A DNA stretch of 64,000 nucleotides from Niastella caeni (GTDB lineage Bacteria > Bacteroidota > Bacteroidia > Chitinophagales > Chitinophagaceae): positions 372,001-436,000 of the forward strand of contig NZ_STFF01000004.1 in assembly GCF_004834005.1 (NCBI RefSeq), written 5' to 3'. This document shows, in pieces, positions 24,626 to 34,859 of the stretch (positions are counted from its first letter, which is position 1; each line of letters opens with the position of its first letter). A program made the position numbers and the translations under genes. Under the pieces are notes generated by a model. The model searched no databases and was not told where the DNA came from. It worked only from the letters and a program-made list of their open reading frames with translations.

Positions 24626-27613
24626 CTACAGTTCCTGTTTATCGGCATTAAAGATTGGAAAATGGATCACTATCCCGGTGCCGGCAGCCATTCCTTCCTT
24701 ATCGGTATGGTCTGTTATTGCTACAGTTATTTTATGCTTCGCATTTTTATTCATTAAATCAATCCTTTCCTGCGTTAATTGCATGCCATGCGACTGGTAT
24801 TCGCGGGGGTCGTTTGTTTTTATTATCTGTGCATTTTTCCGTCCGATGCCATTATCGCGGATGGTACAAATAATATAGTTGTCCTTTTTGTTAAAGCTGA
24901 TATCAACGCGCCCACGATCGTCGTTCCGGTGGTGAATTCCATGGCGGATGGCATTTTCTATATACGGTTGCAGCATCATGCCCGGCATAAATACTTCATC
25001 TTGGATAATATCCTCATCAACATGTACGACATAACTGAACATATTATTATACCGCATTTGCTCCAGGTTCACATAAGTAGTAATGTATTTTACTTCATTC
25101 GCCACTGAGATAAAAGGTTGAAAGGAATTATTGAGCGTTTGCCGTATTAAACTGGCAAACCTGCTGATATATTTATTGGCGCTCATAATGTCTTTGTCCA
25201 TTATGAATGCCTGTATGGAGTTCATGCAGTTGAAAATAAAATGCGGGTTCATTTGCGCGCGCAACGCTTTTTGTTCCAGTTCCTGTAATTGTTGTTCTAC
25301 CTGCTGTTTGGCCTGTTCCCTGCGTCGCATCAACCGGTTCCTTCCCGTAAAAATAAAGGCGGTAGCCAGCATACTTACCAGTACACAGCCTATAATAAAC
25401 CAGGTTGTTTGCCAGTACGGTGCAGGCACCAGGAGCTGTACTGTATACTGATTACTTTTGAGACCGAATTTGTTAACGGCAAAGAGTTCCAGCGCATATT
25501 GTCCGGGTGGTAACGAAATGAACTCAAGGGATGTTTGCGTAGTGGTTTTCCAGGCGGTATCTAACCCTTTTAACCGGTAGTTATATACAATGTGTGCTGC
25601 CGATTTAAATGAAATGGCTACATAATCAAGGCGAATGCTGTTATTGCCGTACTGTAAGTTAATTGTGTTTGCCGCCTCAGTTTTCTTTCCATTGATGGCA
25701 ATATTTAACATTTTTAATTTACATACAGATAAAGAGGTTTGTACCGTTTTATCAAAATAAGAGATGCCTTCCGGAGTGCCGGCATATACCATATTGCCGT
25801 CAATTAGTACCGTATTGATCATATCGGCAGCCAGCCCGTCGGCCGATGAATATTGCGTTATGGAGGTGGTGTTATTGTGAAAGTTTATCCTGTTCAGTCC
25901 ATTATCGGTGCCAACCCAAATGCAACCTGTATCAATGGCCACGCACCGGCCTGTATTACTGCTAAGGCCATTGCTTTCGTTAAAATGCCATTTTACCTGG
26001 TTGTCCTTTAAGCCGATCACCCCTTCGCTTCCGCTCGTGACCCAGATGATTCCGTTGCTATCTTCCTTAATGGCCGTTATGCGTGTACGTAAAAGCGGGC
26101 TTATGGCGTCGAGATGATCAACTATTGAATCGGACCTTAATAAATAAAGGCCATTTAATGTTCCAAAATACGTTTCGCCCTTCCTGTACAGTAAGCAGGT
26201 GGTTCTGCCCATCCACAATACTTTGTGTTGATTTAACTGGGTTAGCCTGGATGTGTATATAGCATTGGACCCTGCAATGACCAACTCGCTGTCGTTCTTA
26301 AATACAACCTGTTTAATGGCATTATATGCCCTGAATGGCCTGGGTAAAGAAAAAGGTCGAATTGTGTATAACGTATCTGAACAAGCGGCCACGAGGAGAT
26401 CCCCTCTTTTTTGAACAGAGATCACGGCATGCCCTTTTGCTTTTGAAACCTGGTTCTTTAAAGAGATCAATTGCGGCGAATTATTTGTTATTTTTTGTAC
26501 GTATCCCAGGTCGCAACCTGCCCATAAAACACCATTGGCATCCTTTTGCAGGTCGTGCACGGCCAGCTTTTGTGCGCCGGCAGTTGCCTGATGAATGTTT
26601 TTAAAAAAGGGAGAATTTAACCGGTATACCCCGTTATTAAGCGTGGTGAACCAATAGCCGCCTTCTTCATCGATCAGGAAATCGCCCACATTACTATTTT
26701 CAAGAAAACGTTTTTCTATTTTGCGGCGCAGGAAATTAAACAGGAAAGTGCCTTGTGTTGTATTCAGGCAAATAATGGAATCGTTCAGGTATGACATTGC
26801 ATTTACGGGTGGCACCGTATAAGAATAATCCAGGTGGTAGTATGCAGATCTTACATTAAGAGCGTTTTCTGAAGTCATTAAGCAGAAAATACGGTCATTG
26901 ACAATACTTTGCCTTGCTCCGCCTCTGATAACTTTTACAGAATCCTTCAGAACAAAAGACTCTGTATCTGTTGTATAAAATTTGTAGGCACTGAAGAAAC
27001 AGAAATTTTCAGCGTCGATCGTATCTATTTTTAAAATGGAATTTTTGGGAATCACTTCCTGTCCAATAGCAGTTACAGCACCGGAAGGTTTAATTAAGTG
27101 AAATTGCCAAGCGTCTGATAACAGGATTCCCTTTTTGTTTTCCGCTATTCCTGTAACAAACTCCTCAATTTTAATTTTTTTCAGCAACGGATCGTTTTGC
27201 TGGTTATAGATCTTCCCCTGCCGGTAATAGCAGATGGCATTTTTGAATGGCATAAACCATACCCGCCCCCGAGAATCTTCATAGATGCGTAAAATGGTAT
27301 TATCGGGCAAACCATCTTTGGTAGTAAAGTTTTTGAAATGCGTTCCGTCGAAGCGGCTCAATCCTGTTTCGGTAGCAAACCATATAAAGCCTTCCCTGTC
27401 CTGGTGTATATCATAAACCGTTGAGCCGGCCAGTCCGTCCTTTACATCATAATGTTTATAGCTGTATTCCTGTGCTATCGCCCGGGAAGAGATGAAATTA
27501 TGTAACAGAAAAAGAAGACAAAAGCGCAGACTGGTATTGCTAAATGCAACGGTGAACTGCACAATCATGCGATTATATAAAGCAACCATTTTCAGGGGAT
27601 AGGGTTTAACCAA
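24626..27613 (-). CDS. Propeller/Y_Y_Y sensor histidine kinase (LytS-like output)
   Basis: 995 residues. After a hydrophobic N-terminus come two-component-regulator propeller repeats (about 45-630, e.g. GLAGSTVYDIHQDREGFIWF), a Y_Y_Y domain (about 665-740), one membrane helix (about 748-770), and a His_kinase domain with phosphoacceptor His791 in QMNPHFIFNCMNS, followed by a HATPase domain (NAIRHG, DNGIG). The periplasmic propellers presumably sense a glycan or other extracellular ligand and pass it to the LytTR regulator 2 bp downstream. Met9 or Met16 are alternative starts because the first residues precede the signal-like segment. Confidence 0.92.
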   Translation of the reverse strand: MVKPYPLKMVALYNRMIVQFTVAFSNTSLRFCLLFLLHNFISSRAIAQEYSYKHYDVKDGLAGSTVYDIHQDREGFIWFATETGLSRFDGTHFKNFTTKDGLPDNTILRIYEDSRGRVWFMPFKNAICYYRQGKIYNQQNDPLLKKIKIEEFVTGIAENKKGILLSDAWQFHLIKPSGAVTAIGQEVIPKNSILKIDTIDAENFCFFSAYKFYTTDTESFVLKDSVKVIRGGARQSIVNDRIFCLMTSENALNVRSAYYHLDYSYTVPPVNAMSYLNDSIICLNTTQGTFLFNFLRRKIEKRFLENSNVGDFLIDEEGGYWFTTLNNGVYRLNSPFFKNIHQATAGAQKLAVHDLQKDANGVLWAGCDLGYVQKITNNSPQLISLKNQVSKAKGHAVISVQKRGDLLVAACSDTLYTIRPFSLPRPFRAYNAIKQVVFKNDSELVIAGSNAIYTSRLTQLNQHKVLWMGRTTCLLYRKGETYFGTLNGLYLLRSDSIVDHLDAISPLLRTRITAIKEDSNGIIWVTSGSEGVIGLKDNQVKWHFNESNGLSSNTGRCVAIDTGCIWVGTDNGLNRINFHNNTTSITQYSSADGLAADMINTVLIDGNMVYAGTPEGISYFDKTVQTSLSVCKLKMLNIAINGKKTEAANTINLQYGNNSIRLDYVAISFKSAAHIVYNYRLKGLDTAWKTTTQTSLEFISLPPGQYALELFAVNKFGLKSNQYTVQLLVPAPYWQTTWFIIGCVLVSMLATAFIFTGRNRLMRRREQAKQQVEQQLQELEQKALRAQMNPHFIFNCMNSIQAFIMDKDIMSANKYISRFASLIRQTLNNSFQPFISVANEVKYITTYVNLEQMRYNNMFSYVVHVDEDIIQDEVFMPGMMLQPYIENAIRHGIHHRNDDRGRVDISFNKKDNYIICTIRDNGIGRKNAQIIKTNDPREYQSHGMQLTQERIDLMNKNAKHKITVAITDHTDKEGMAAGTGIVIHFPIFNADKQEL

Positions 27614-27818
27614 AAAAAATTATAAAAATTAAAATTACATATTTCGGTTTAACTCCCCGTAAAAAAAGCAGCGAAAGGCTATTTCCAAAAAGTGATCTCC
27701 AGTATTTCTCTTAAAGCTTGCTGATTAATTTTAATGCGCCCTAATATTTTTCGTAACCAGGAAAGTAGTGTGTTGTTCGAATGCATAAATATTAGCTTGT
27801 ATAATAAAAAGAGATCAA

Positions 27819-28334
27819 TCATTTTAAACGCCGCCAGGCTACCTCTGCAATTACTTCCTGTCCGCCCTGGGTTGTATGTGTTACTACATACTTTATTTCA
27901 TCGCCTGTGTATGTATAGATGCGTTTCTGCCGGGTTCCCTCCCAGTTGGGATAAAAAGCATGCTCTATATTAAACGTAATGGAGCTGCCCTTTTCATCCA
28001 CCTCATATTTTCCAAAATGCGAATTACTGCCCTGTACCAATGCGGCGCTTTCTTCCGGCGTGCATTTGTTCTTGTCGCCTGATGCAATTTTGGGCCTGAC
28101 GGCTTTGAGTATTTGTATAGCGTAATTGCCCTTTTCATCAAATATCAACAGGCCCTGGGGGTTCTCGCCATAAGGATGCACCCTGCTGCCATCGGCATAG
28201 ATGTTATCGACAGATAGTAGCGTCCATGTGCCAATTAACTGTTGTTGCAACGATCTTTTTGAAGGTTGATCTTTCTGTGCGTATAATATAGAAACACTTC
28301 CTAATACAAGCAGTAAAGAAATTATTTTTTTCAT
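27819..28334 (-). CDS. Exported lipocalin-like protein
   Basis: 171 residues. A signal peptide (1-19, ending LYAQ) is followed by a lipocalin-like domain of the bacterial type: LIGTWTLLSVDNIYADG at the start, PQGLLIFDEKGNYAIQIL, and a GQEVIAEVAWRR final strand. It probably binds a small hydrophobic ligand in the periplasm. Divergent from the AraC gene at 28430, with a 95-bp shared promoter region, which suggests control by that regulator. Confidence 0.8.
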   Translation of the reverse strand: MKKIISLLLVLGSVSILYAQKDQPSKRSLQQQLIGTWTLLSVDNIYADGSRVHPYGENPQGLLIFDEKGNYAIQILKAVRPKIASGDKNKCTPEESAALVQGSNSHFGKYEVDEKGSSITFNIEHAFYPNWEGTRQKRIYTYTGDEIKYVVTHTTQGGQEVIAEVAWRRLK

Positions 28335-28429
28335 TTTTTAGTTTTTTGGATAATTTAACAGTACAATATTATACAGATATGCTGTTTGCTTTTCTGTACA
28401 TTTTTGCACTTATTCTGTAATTTTCCTTA

Positions 28430-29281
28430 ATGAAAGCCGAGAATATATACGTACCATTTGAGGTGGAGTATAAAGAACTTCACAGTTATCCCCGATCAAA
28501 AAGAAGCAGGAACTTCTTTGAGCTGATCTATGTGGTTGATGGTACCGGTGTTCAATATATAAATAAACTCAGATTTAACTATCGCAAGGGAAACCTGTTC
28601 CTTATTACACCGCAGGATATTCATTCTTTTGAAATAGCCACCCTTTCCCGGTTCTTTTTTATTCGTTTCAGCGAGCATTATGTGAAGTCGTTTAATGCAA
28701 AAGATAAAGATGTGATAAAGCGGATGGAGTACATTCTTCAAAATGCCAGCCACCGCCCTGGTTGCATATTGAAAAACAAGGCAGATAAACCATTGATCGC
28801 ATCCCTGGTTGAAAGTATAATCAGGGAGAATACGAATCAGCAAATCTATTTCAACAAGATCATTGAGCAGATCGTAAACACGGTTATTACAATTGTGGCA
28901 AGAAATATTGCTTTGAAGCTTCCCAAGAATATAAAAGAGAATACGGGAGAACCGGTGCTTGAAATACTGCACTACATACAGGAAAATATTTTTGATCCCG
29001 GCATGTTGAGAGCAGAAGTAATAAGCGGGCATTTCGGTATCTCGTTAGCTTATTTAGGGCGCTATTTCAAGAAGCAAACCGGTGAAACGTTGCAGCAATA
29101 TATTTCCAACTACAAAATGCGCCTGGTAGAATCGCGGCTGCTTCACAGTGATATGAGGATAAACGAGATCGTATATGAATTTGACTTTACCGACGAAAGC
29201 CATTTAAACCGGTCTTTTAAAAAGTATAAAGGGGTGAGCCCAACGGAGTTTAGAAGATCGAACTGGCAAAAGGCTTCTTAA
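28430..29281 (+). CDS. AraC-family transcriptional regulator
   Basis: 283 residues. An N-terminal cupin (about 1-140; HSYPRSKRSRNFFELIYVVDG, GNLFLITPQDIHSFE) and C-terminal double HTH (about 185-280; GHFGISLAYLGRYFKKQTGE and the NEIVYEFDFTDESHLNRSF helix, ending GVSPTEFRRS). Typical one-component sugar or stress sensor. Divergent from the lipocalin-like gene, its likely target. Followed 21 bp later by the EcsC gene. Confidence 0.87.
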   Translation: MKAENIYVPFEVEYKELHSYPRSKRSRNFFELIYVVDGTGVQYINKLRFNYRKGNLFLITPQDIHSFEIATLSRFFFIRFSEHYVKSFNAKDKDVIKRMEYILQNASHRPGCILKNKADKPLIASLVESIIRENTNQQIYFNKIIEQIVNTVITIVARNIALKLPKNIKENTGEPVLEILHYIQENIFDPGMLRAEVISGHFGISLAYLGRYFKKQTGETLQQYISNYKMRLVESRLLHSDMRINEIVYEFDFTDESHLNRSFKKYKGVSPTEFRRSNWQKAS

Positions 29282-29302
29282 AGAGTTTCGTAACTTAGTA
29301 GG

Positions 29303-30034
29303 ATGACGATCTACGAACAGGTTATGATGCAGGAACTGCAGGTATGGCAGCGGCGGATGATGCGGAAGCCCGGGATCTTTAACAGGCTGTCTAAATCGGT
29401 GCAGGATAAGGTGAATAGCTGGATCCCTGAAAAAGTTCATCGGGCCATTACGGTAACGATCAAGCAAATGATCCGCGGTGTGTTGTTTGGCGCAAAATTT
29501 ACCACACGCGATAAAAAAACGCCGGTTTCTCTGGAAGAGAGTGACAAGGTTGTTGAAGAAAAAATAAAGATCTATCGCAATACCGCTGCGGCTGAAGGCG
29601 CCATCACCGGGGCCGGCGGTATCCTGCTTGGCCTGGCCGATTTTCCCCTGTTAATTGCAATAAAGATCAAGCTCCTGTTCGAGATCGCTGCTACATACGG
29701 ATACTCTGTTAACGATTACAAGGAACGCGTATACATCCTGCATATCTTCCAACTCGCCTTTTCATCTGCAAAACACAGAAAGAATGTATTTATGACAATG
29801 AAAAACTGGGATGAAAAGTCGAAAAGTCTGCCTGAGGATATTCACCAGTTCGAATGGCGTCCCTTTCAGCAGGAATACCGCGATTATATTGACCTTGCCA
29901 AATTTGCACAGCTTATACCGGTTATAGGCGCACCCGTTGGCGCCGTAGTAAATTACAGGCTGATACGCAAGCTTGGCTTCACCGCAAAAATGGCTTACCA
30001 TATGCGCTGGGCCGAAGAACAACACCTGGTATGA
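29303..30034 (+). CDS. EcsC-family protein
   Basis: 243 residues. The central and C-terminal parts match EcsC-type proteins: an EGAITGAGGILLGLADFPLL glycine-rich hydrophobic segment, a long helical linker, and GAPVGAVVNYRLIRKLG near the end. Such proteins associate with membranes without a signal peptide; some relate to protein secretion or competence transport, but the function is not established. It follows the AraC gene with a 21-bp gap, so co-transcription is possible. Confidence 0.82.
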   Translation: MTIYEQVMMQELQVWQRRMMRKPGIFNRLSKSVQDKVNSWIPEKVHRAITVTIKQMIRGVLFGAKFTTRDKKTPVSLEESDKVVEEKIKIYRNTAAAEGAITGAGGILLGLADFPLLIAIKIKLLFEIAATYGYSVNDYKERVYILHIFQLAFSSAKHRKNVFMTMKNWDEKSKSLPEDIHQFEWRPFQQEYRDYIDLAKFAQLIPVIGAPVGAVVNYRLIRKLGFTAKMAYHMRWAEEQHLV

Positions 30035-30241
30035 TTCCTTGTGTTTTTCAATTAAAAAGAATACCTGCGTTAGTTCAACCCTACATAAATCAACCTGTTA
30101 CAATAAAGCAGCAATAATTATTAATATATTGTCTCCTTTATAAGAACCAACCATTTCTATCTCCATTCCCCAATCCTTTCCCCTTTTACTAACAAACGAA
30201 TAGTACCCTCATTATTTATTGTTCACTCCAAAATTACCAGC

Positions 30242-33196
30242 ATGCAAAACTTAAAACGATTGCTGTTTTTATTTTGCCTGTTTGCGCCATTATGGGTATT
30301 GGCACAGGTAAGCGTGTCGGGTACTGTTGTTGATGGTAGCAACACCCCTGTACAGGGCGCATCCGTAAGGCTTAGAAATTCTAACCTGGGTACTTCCACC
30401 GATGCCAATGGTAAATTCAGTTTTACCTTCCCGGGCAAAGGCGGAGAGTTAGAAATTTCCTTTATAGGGTTTAAATCCCAGATCGTACCTGTAAGCAGTA
30501 ATCAGGCTGATCTTGTGGTAAAGATGCAGGAAGATGTAGGCCACCTGGAAGAAGTTATAATAACCGGTTTGGCCACTTCTGCCAAGCGGGCCAACCTGGC
30601 TCATTCCGTAGGAACTGTTTCGGCCAAGCAGCTCGTGGGCACCACCTCACAGCCAACTGTTGATGGCGCCCTTTATGGGAAATTTCCCGGAGCGAATATT
30701 ATTTCCAATTCCGGTGCGCCGGGTGGCGGTATCTCCATAAAATTGCGCGGCATAACTTCCCTGGTGGGCAATTCCCAGCCGTTGTTTATAGTGGATGGCG
30801 TTTATTACGATAACTCTTCCATTCAGGGTGGATTGAATTTTATCTCAAAGGCGGCCGGACAAGGCAGCACCAATTTCCAGGACAATCCTTCAAACCGGGT
30901 TGCCGATCTTGATCCTGAAGATATAGAGCGTATTGAAATACTGAAAGGCGCTTCTACTGCGGCCATTTATGGCGCCAGAGCTGCGGCCGGCGTGGTGATC
31001 GTTACCACTAAAAAAGGGAAATCGGGTAAGCCTAAAATTGAATTTGGCCAATCGGTGGGCTGGCAAATGCAATTGAATAAACTGGGGCAACGTACATGGG
31101 ATACTGCAAAGGTACGGGCGGCTTACGGGGCCAGCGGTATTGCCGTTTATAATGCCAATGGCGGAAAGGTGTATGACTACGAAGATGAATTATACGGCAA
31201 CAAGGGATTTATGAGCAATACCCGGCTAAGCGTAAACGGCGGCAATGAAAATACCACCTACTATGCCGGATTAACTTATAGAGATGATGAAGGAATAGTT
31301 AAACATACCGGTTATAGAAAAACCTCTTTTCGATTGAACCTCGATCAAAAGATCACCAAATGGCTCGACGTATCTCTTAATTCGAACTACGTTGAATCCA
31401 GCGCCGACCGTGGCTTCTTCAATAACGACAATACCAGCACTACATTAGGCGTGTCGTTTGTATCTACTCCTTCCTGGGTTAATTTATATCCCGATGCGAA
31501 CGGTAACTATCCCAATAACCCCCTGGCGCCTTCTAATTTTATTCAAACCCGCGATCTCATCACGAATAATGAAAAAGTAAATCGCATATTGCTGGGCGGA
31601 AGGGTTACGGTTAAACTATTAAATACAGACAAACACGATGTTAGATTGATCGCTTTAGGCGGCCTCGATAATTACACGCTGGAAACAAGGGCCATCTTTC
31701 CCGCTGTGCTGCAGTTTCAAAAAGATGGCAATGGTACCAATGGCGCATTGATCTATGGAACAACTGTTGCCCGCAATACCAATATTTCCGGACTGGCCGT
31801 ATATGATTTCAAACCAGCCGACGACATACAGTTCACCACCCAGGCAGGCATCAATGCTTTTAATATAGACCTTAATACGGTTGTGAATACAGCCACCCAA
31901 TTGATAGGAACACAAACCAACATTGACCAGGCAGGTTCTTTACAGGCGGAGCAGAATAAAAACATTTCTAAAGACCGTGGCTTTTTTATACAGGAGGAGT
32001 TCAATTACCAGGACAAGATAATTGCCACTTTGGGTATAAGGAGTGATAAATCGAGCCGTAATGGCGATGCAGATAAATTCTACTATTATCCCAAGGCATC
32101 TTTAGCTATTAATATCCTTCCCTTTACTTCATGGCAAACGTTCAGCCTGTTGAAAGTGCGCGGGGCCTATGGCGAATCGGGCAACTTTGCACCCTTTGGC
32201 GCTATTTATACCTCTTTGACGCCAATCAATTTTAGTGGCACTACCGGATCGATAGTAGATCTGACGAGGGGTTCTGAAAACCTGGAGCCGGAACGACAAA
32301 AAGAACTGGAATTGGGTTTTGATGGCGGCATTCTGAATAACCGCATCGGGTTGGAATTCACCTGGTATAAAAAAGAGGTAGAAGACCTGATCTTAAAAGT
32401 GATAACTCCCGGTTCGGCAGGCTTCTCCAACTCCTGGAAAAATGTGGCGGCTATTCAAAATAAAGGGGTTGAAATTGGTTTGAATGCAGTTCCGGTAACC
32501 AATAAAGACTGGCGGTGGAATATGCAGTTGAACTGGTGGAAGAACAAAGCAAAAGTAACCAGGCTCGACGTACCTGCATTTAATGTTGGCGCTTTTGGCG
32601 CCACCTTAGGCACTTACCGTATTGAACTGGGCAAATCCCCTACCCAATTGGTAGGAATTGGCGACTCGGCCGTTGATAAACTGGACCCCGTTTCCAGGCT
32701 GGCCGTGTTTGGCAATGCGGAACCGGATTTCAATCTTTCTTTCAGTAACAATGTTACCTGGAAGAATTTTGAATTTTCCGTTTTAATGCATTGGAAGAAA
32801 GGGGGCGACAATGTGAATTTGAGCACTTTGCTGAGTGATATTTTTGCTACCTCGCCCGATTATGATAAAAGAACACTCGACCCCAAAGGTCAGCTAACGG
32901 ATGGCGCCTACCGGTTATCTATTTTGGGTGTTACCGCACGTCCGTGGATAGAGGACGCTTCTTATTTCAGGGTTCGGGAAATAGGCCTGAGTTATACATT
33001 GCCCCGGGAATGGTTCAATGATGCTGCCAGGGTAAAGGTCGGCTTTTCGGGAAGGAACCTGATCAACATTTTCGATTACAATAGTTACGATCCTGAAGTG
33101 TCGAACTTCGGCGTAGATGCTATTTCCAGCAATGTGGAAGTGACCCCATTCCCAACAGCCAAGAGTTTTTATTTTAATGTATCGGTTACTTTTTAA
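30242..33196 (+). CDS. SusC/RagA-type TonB-linked outer-membrane transporter
   Basis: 984 residues. A signal peptide (1-21, ending VLAQ), a carboxypeptidase-regulatory-like domain (about 22-100), a TonB-box-like EEVIITG, a plug domain (about 105-235, SQPLFIVDGVYYD, AAIYGARAAAGVVIVTTKKG) and an outer-membrane barrel ending in an aromatic FNVSVTF. It imports oligosaccharide or peptide ligands together with the SusD-like lipoprotein directly downstream. No glycosidase, anti-sigma/sigma pair or hybrid sensor is adjacent, so the substrate cannot be deduced. Confidence 0.95.
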   Translation: MQNLKRLLFLFCLFAPLWVLAQVSVSGTVVDGSNTPVQGASVRLRNSNLGTSTDANGKFSFTFPGKGGELEISFIGFKSQIVPVSSNQADLVVKMQEDVGHLEEVIITGLATSAKRANLAHSVGTVSAKQLVGTTSQPTVDGALYGKFPGANIISNSGAPGGGISIKLRGITSLVGNSQPLFIVDGVYYDNSSIQGGLNFISKAAGQGSTNFQDNPSNRVADLDPEDIERIEILKGASTAAIYGARAAAGVVIVTTKKGKSGKPKIEFGQSVGWQMQLNKLGQRTWDTAKVRAAYGASGIAVYNANGGKVYDYEDELYGNKGFMSNTRLSVNGGNENTTYYAGLTYRDDEGIVKHTGYRKTSFRLNLDQKITKWLDVSLNSNYVESSADRGFFNNDNTSTTLGVSFVSTPSWVNLYPDANGNYPNNPLAPSNFIQTRDLITNNEKVNRILLGGRVTVKLLNTDKHDVRLIALGGLDNYTLETRAIFPAVLQFQKDGNGTNGALIYGTTVARNTNISGLAVYDFKPADDIQFTTQAGINAFNIDLNTVVNTATQLIGTQTNIDQAGSLQAEQNKNISKDRGFFIQEEFNYQDKIIATLGIRSDKSSRNGDADKFYYYPKASLAINILPFTSWQTFSLLKVRGAYGESGNFAPFGAIYTSLTPINFSGTTGSIVDLTRGSENLEPERQKELELGFDGGILNNRIGLEFTWYKKEVEDLILKVITPGSAGFSNSWKNVAAIQNKGVEIGLNAVPVTNKDWRWNMQLNWWKNKAKVTRLDVPAFNVGAFGATLGTYRIELGKSPTQLVGIGDSAVDKLDPVSRLAVFGNAEPDFNLSFSNNVTWKNFEFSVLMHWKKGGDNVNLSTLLSDIFATSPDYDKRTLDPKGQLTDGAYRLSILGVTARPWIEDASYFRVREIGLSYTLPREWFNDAARVKVGFSGRNLINIFDYNSYDPEVSNFGVDAISSNVEVTPFPTAKSFYFNVSVTF

Positions 33197-33221
33197 TCAG
33201 TCAACGCTTAAAAGTTTGTTT

Positions 33222-34544
33222 ATGAAATCTCAAAATAAACTGCACCGGCTTATTCTTCTGCCTGCACTATTTTTAATAGCATTAGGCTGGTCGTCCTGTA
33301 CTGTTGATCCTATACTTGATCCCAACAACCCAAGTACCAGCGCTCTTACGCAAAATGCTTCATTAGGAGAAATACAAAACCTGGTAGTTGGCGCGGAAGC
33401 GGCTATGAGAAATAATTTAAATAATTATTGGGATGCCATTAGTGTGGTGGGCCGGGAATATTACCGTTTCTCCACCTCCGATCCGCGTTTTACCTCCGAC
33501 CTGCTGGGGAAAGGAAGCGCTATACTCGATAACAACACTTTTTATACAACGAATCCATTCAATGCAAGATACCGCGTAGTAAAGAATACAAATATCCTTA
33601 TTACCGCCCTGCAAAATACAAAAGCAACTATTACCGATGCACAACGAAAAGCAGCTATCGGTTATGCCAAAACGGTGCAGGCGCACGAATTGCTGATGGT
33701 GCTCAACCAGCAATATGAAAATGGCATTCGTGTAGATGTATCAGACCCCGACAGGTTAGGCCCCTTTCTTTCAAAAGACGAGTCGCTGAACGCTATTCAG
33801 AATTTATTGAATGAAGCCAATGTTGATTTAAAAGGCAGTGTGGTTGACCTTCCTTTTTCAACTCTATTGTATAGTAAAAAAGCAAGTGAATTTTCTAAGT
33901 TCAATCGCGCGCTTGCCGCGCGGGTGGCTGTATACCGTAAGGACTGGGCCCTTGCCAATACTGCCCTCACAGAATCTTTTTTCAGTTTAACCGGCAGTCT
34001 TACAGATGGTGCTTATTACCTGTTTTCAACTGCGGGCGGCGACCTGTTAAACCCGGTGTTTTTTCCGCTTAATTCACCGCCGGCCGAAGCCCGGGTAGTG
34101 CAGCCCTCCTTTATTACAAATGCTGAAGCTGGTGATACAAGATTAAGCAAAGCGCCGAAACGCACTACTACCGCATCGCAGGATGGTTTATCGAGCGACT
34201 ATGATTTTTTTGTATACCCAACCAATGTGGCACGGATGCCCATCATTCGTAACGAAGAGTTGGTGCTGATCTATGCTGAGGTGCAGGCACAGTTAAACAA
34301 TACCAGCAATGCCGTAGCAGCCATCAACAGAGTTCGCAATGCGGCTTCATTGGGAAATTATGCCGGCCCCACCGACCTGAATAGTCTTATTACAGAAATC
34401 TTAAAGCAACGGCGTTATTCTTTGTTTGGCGAAGGCCATCGTTGGGTTGATATGCGTAGGTATAACCGGTTAAATGAATTGCCTATCGACAGGGCCGGAG
34501 ATGATGTGTGGATGCAGTTTCCCCGTCCGGCTACTGAAGTATAA
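33222..34544 (+). CDS. SusD/RagB-type outer-membrane lipoprotein
   Basis: 440 residues from the ATG at 33222. An upstream in-frame ATG at 33177 lies within the last codons of the SusC gene and would place 15 extra residues before the signal peptide, so it was not chosen. The signal LILLPALFLIALGWSSC ends in a lipobox Cys, and TPR-like SusD helices follow, with FGEGHRWVDMRRYNRLNELP characteristic of the C-terminal region. It binds ligand over the SusC pore as a surface lid. The gap to SusC is 25 bp. Confidence 0.93.
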   Translation: MKSQNKLHRLILLPALFLIALGWSSCTVDPILDPNNPSTSALTQNASLGEIQNLVVGAEAAMRNNLNNYWDAISVVGREYYRFSTSDPRFTSDLLGKGSAILDNNTFYTTNPFNARYRVVKNTNILITALQNTKATITDAQRKAAIGYAKTVQAHELLMVLNQQYENGIRVDVSDPDRLGPFLSKDESLNAIQNLLNEANVDLKGSVVDLPFSTLLYSKKASEFSKFNRALAARVAVYRKDWALANTALTESFFSLTGSLTDGAYYLFSTAGGDLLNPVFFPLNSPPAEARVVQPSFITNAEAGDTRLSKAPKRTTTASQDGLSSDYDFFVYPTNVARMPIIRNEELVLIYAEVQAQLNNTSNAVAAINRVRNAASLGNYAGPTDLNSLITEILKQRRYSLFGEGHRWVDMRRYNRLNELPIDRAGDDVWMQFPRPATEV

Positions 34545-34610
34545 GGTTATAGCCGTATTTAATATTGAGGAACATAAATCATATGCATTAAAGGAAGCGC
34601 AAGGAGTTAT

Positions 34611-34859
34611 TTATTCATCCCTTCGCCTGGCCTCTTTAACCTTAATTGACTGATTGTCGAGCATCATTCCGTTTAATTCGCGAATTGCTTTCTCGGCGGC
34701 CTTGGTATCATTCATTTTAACAAAACCGAATCCACGGCTTTGGTTGGTAACTTTGTCCATAATGATATTAATGGAGGTTACTTCTCCATACTGGGAAAAA
34801 TGTTTCTTCAGGTCTTCACCCTGAATGTTGAAGCCTAGATTCGAAACGTAAATATTCAT
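34611..34859 (-). CDS. Small RRM RNA-binding protein
   Basis: 82 residues making up one complete RNA-recognition motif: RNP2 IYVSNL (3-8) and RNP1 RGFGFVKM (42-49), with a basic C-terminal tail (KVKEARRRDE). Such stand-alone RRM proteins in Bacteroidota and cyanobacteria bind mRNA and are often cold induced. It is convergent with susD and lies after a 471-bp gap that could hold a long regulated 5' UTR. Confidence 0.93.
   Translation of the reverse strand: MNIYVSNLGFNIQGEDLKKHFSQYGEVTSINIIMDKVTNQSRGFGFVKMNDTKAAEKAIRELNGMMLDNQSIKVKEARRRDE

Noticed and set aside
28496..29032. 178-codon ORF antisense to the AraC gene
   Set aside because: Shadow of a conserved plus-strand gene; Cys/Tyr-rich composition typical of antisense frames.
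33177..33221. Upstream ATG for susD
   Set aside because: It lies inside the susC stop region and would put residues ahead of the lipoprotein signal.
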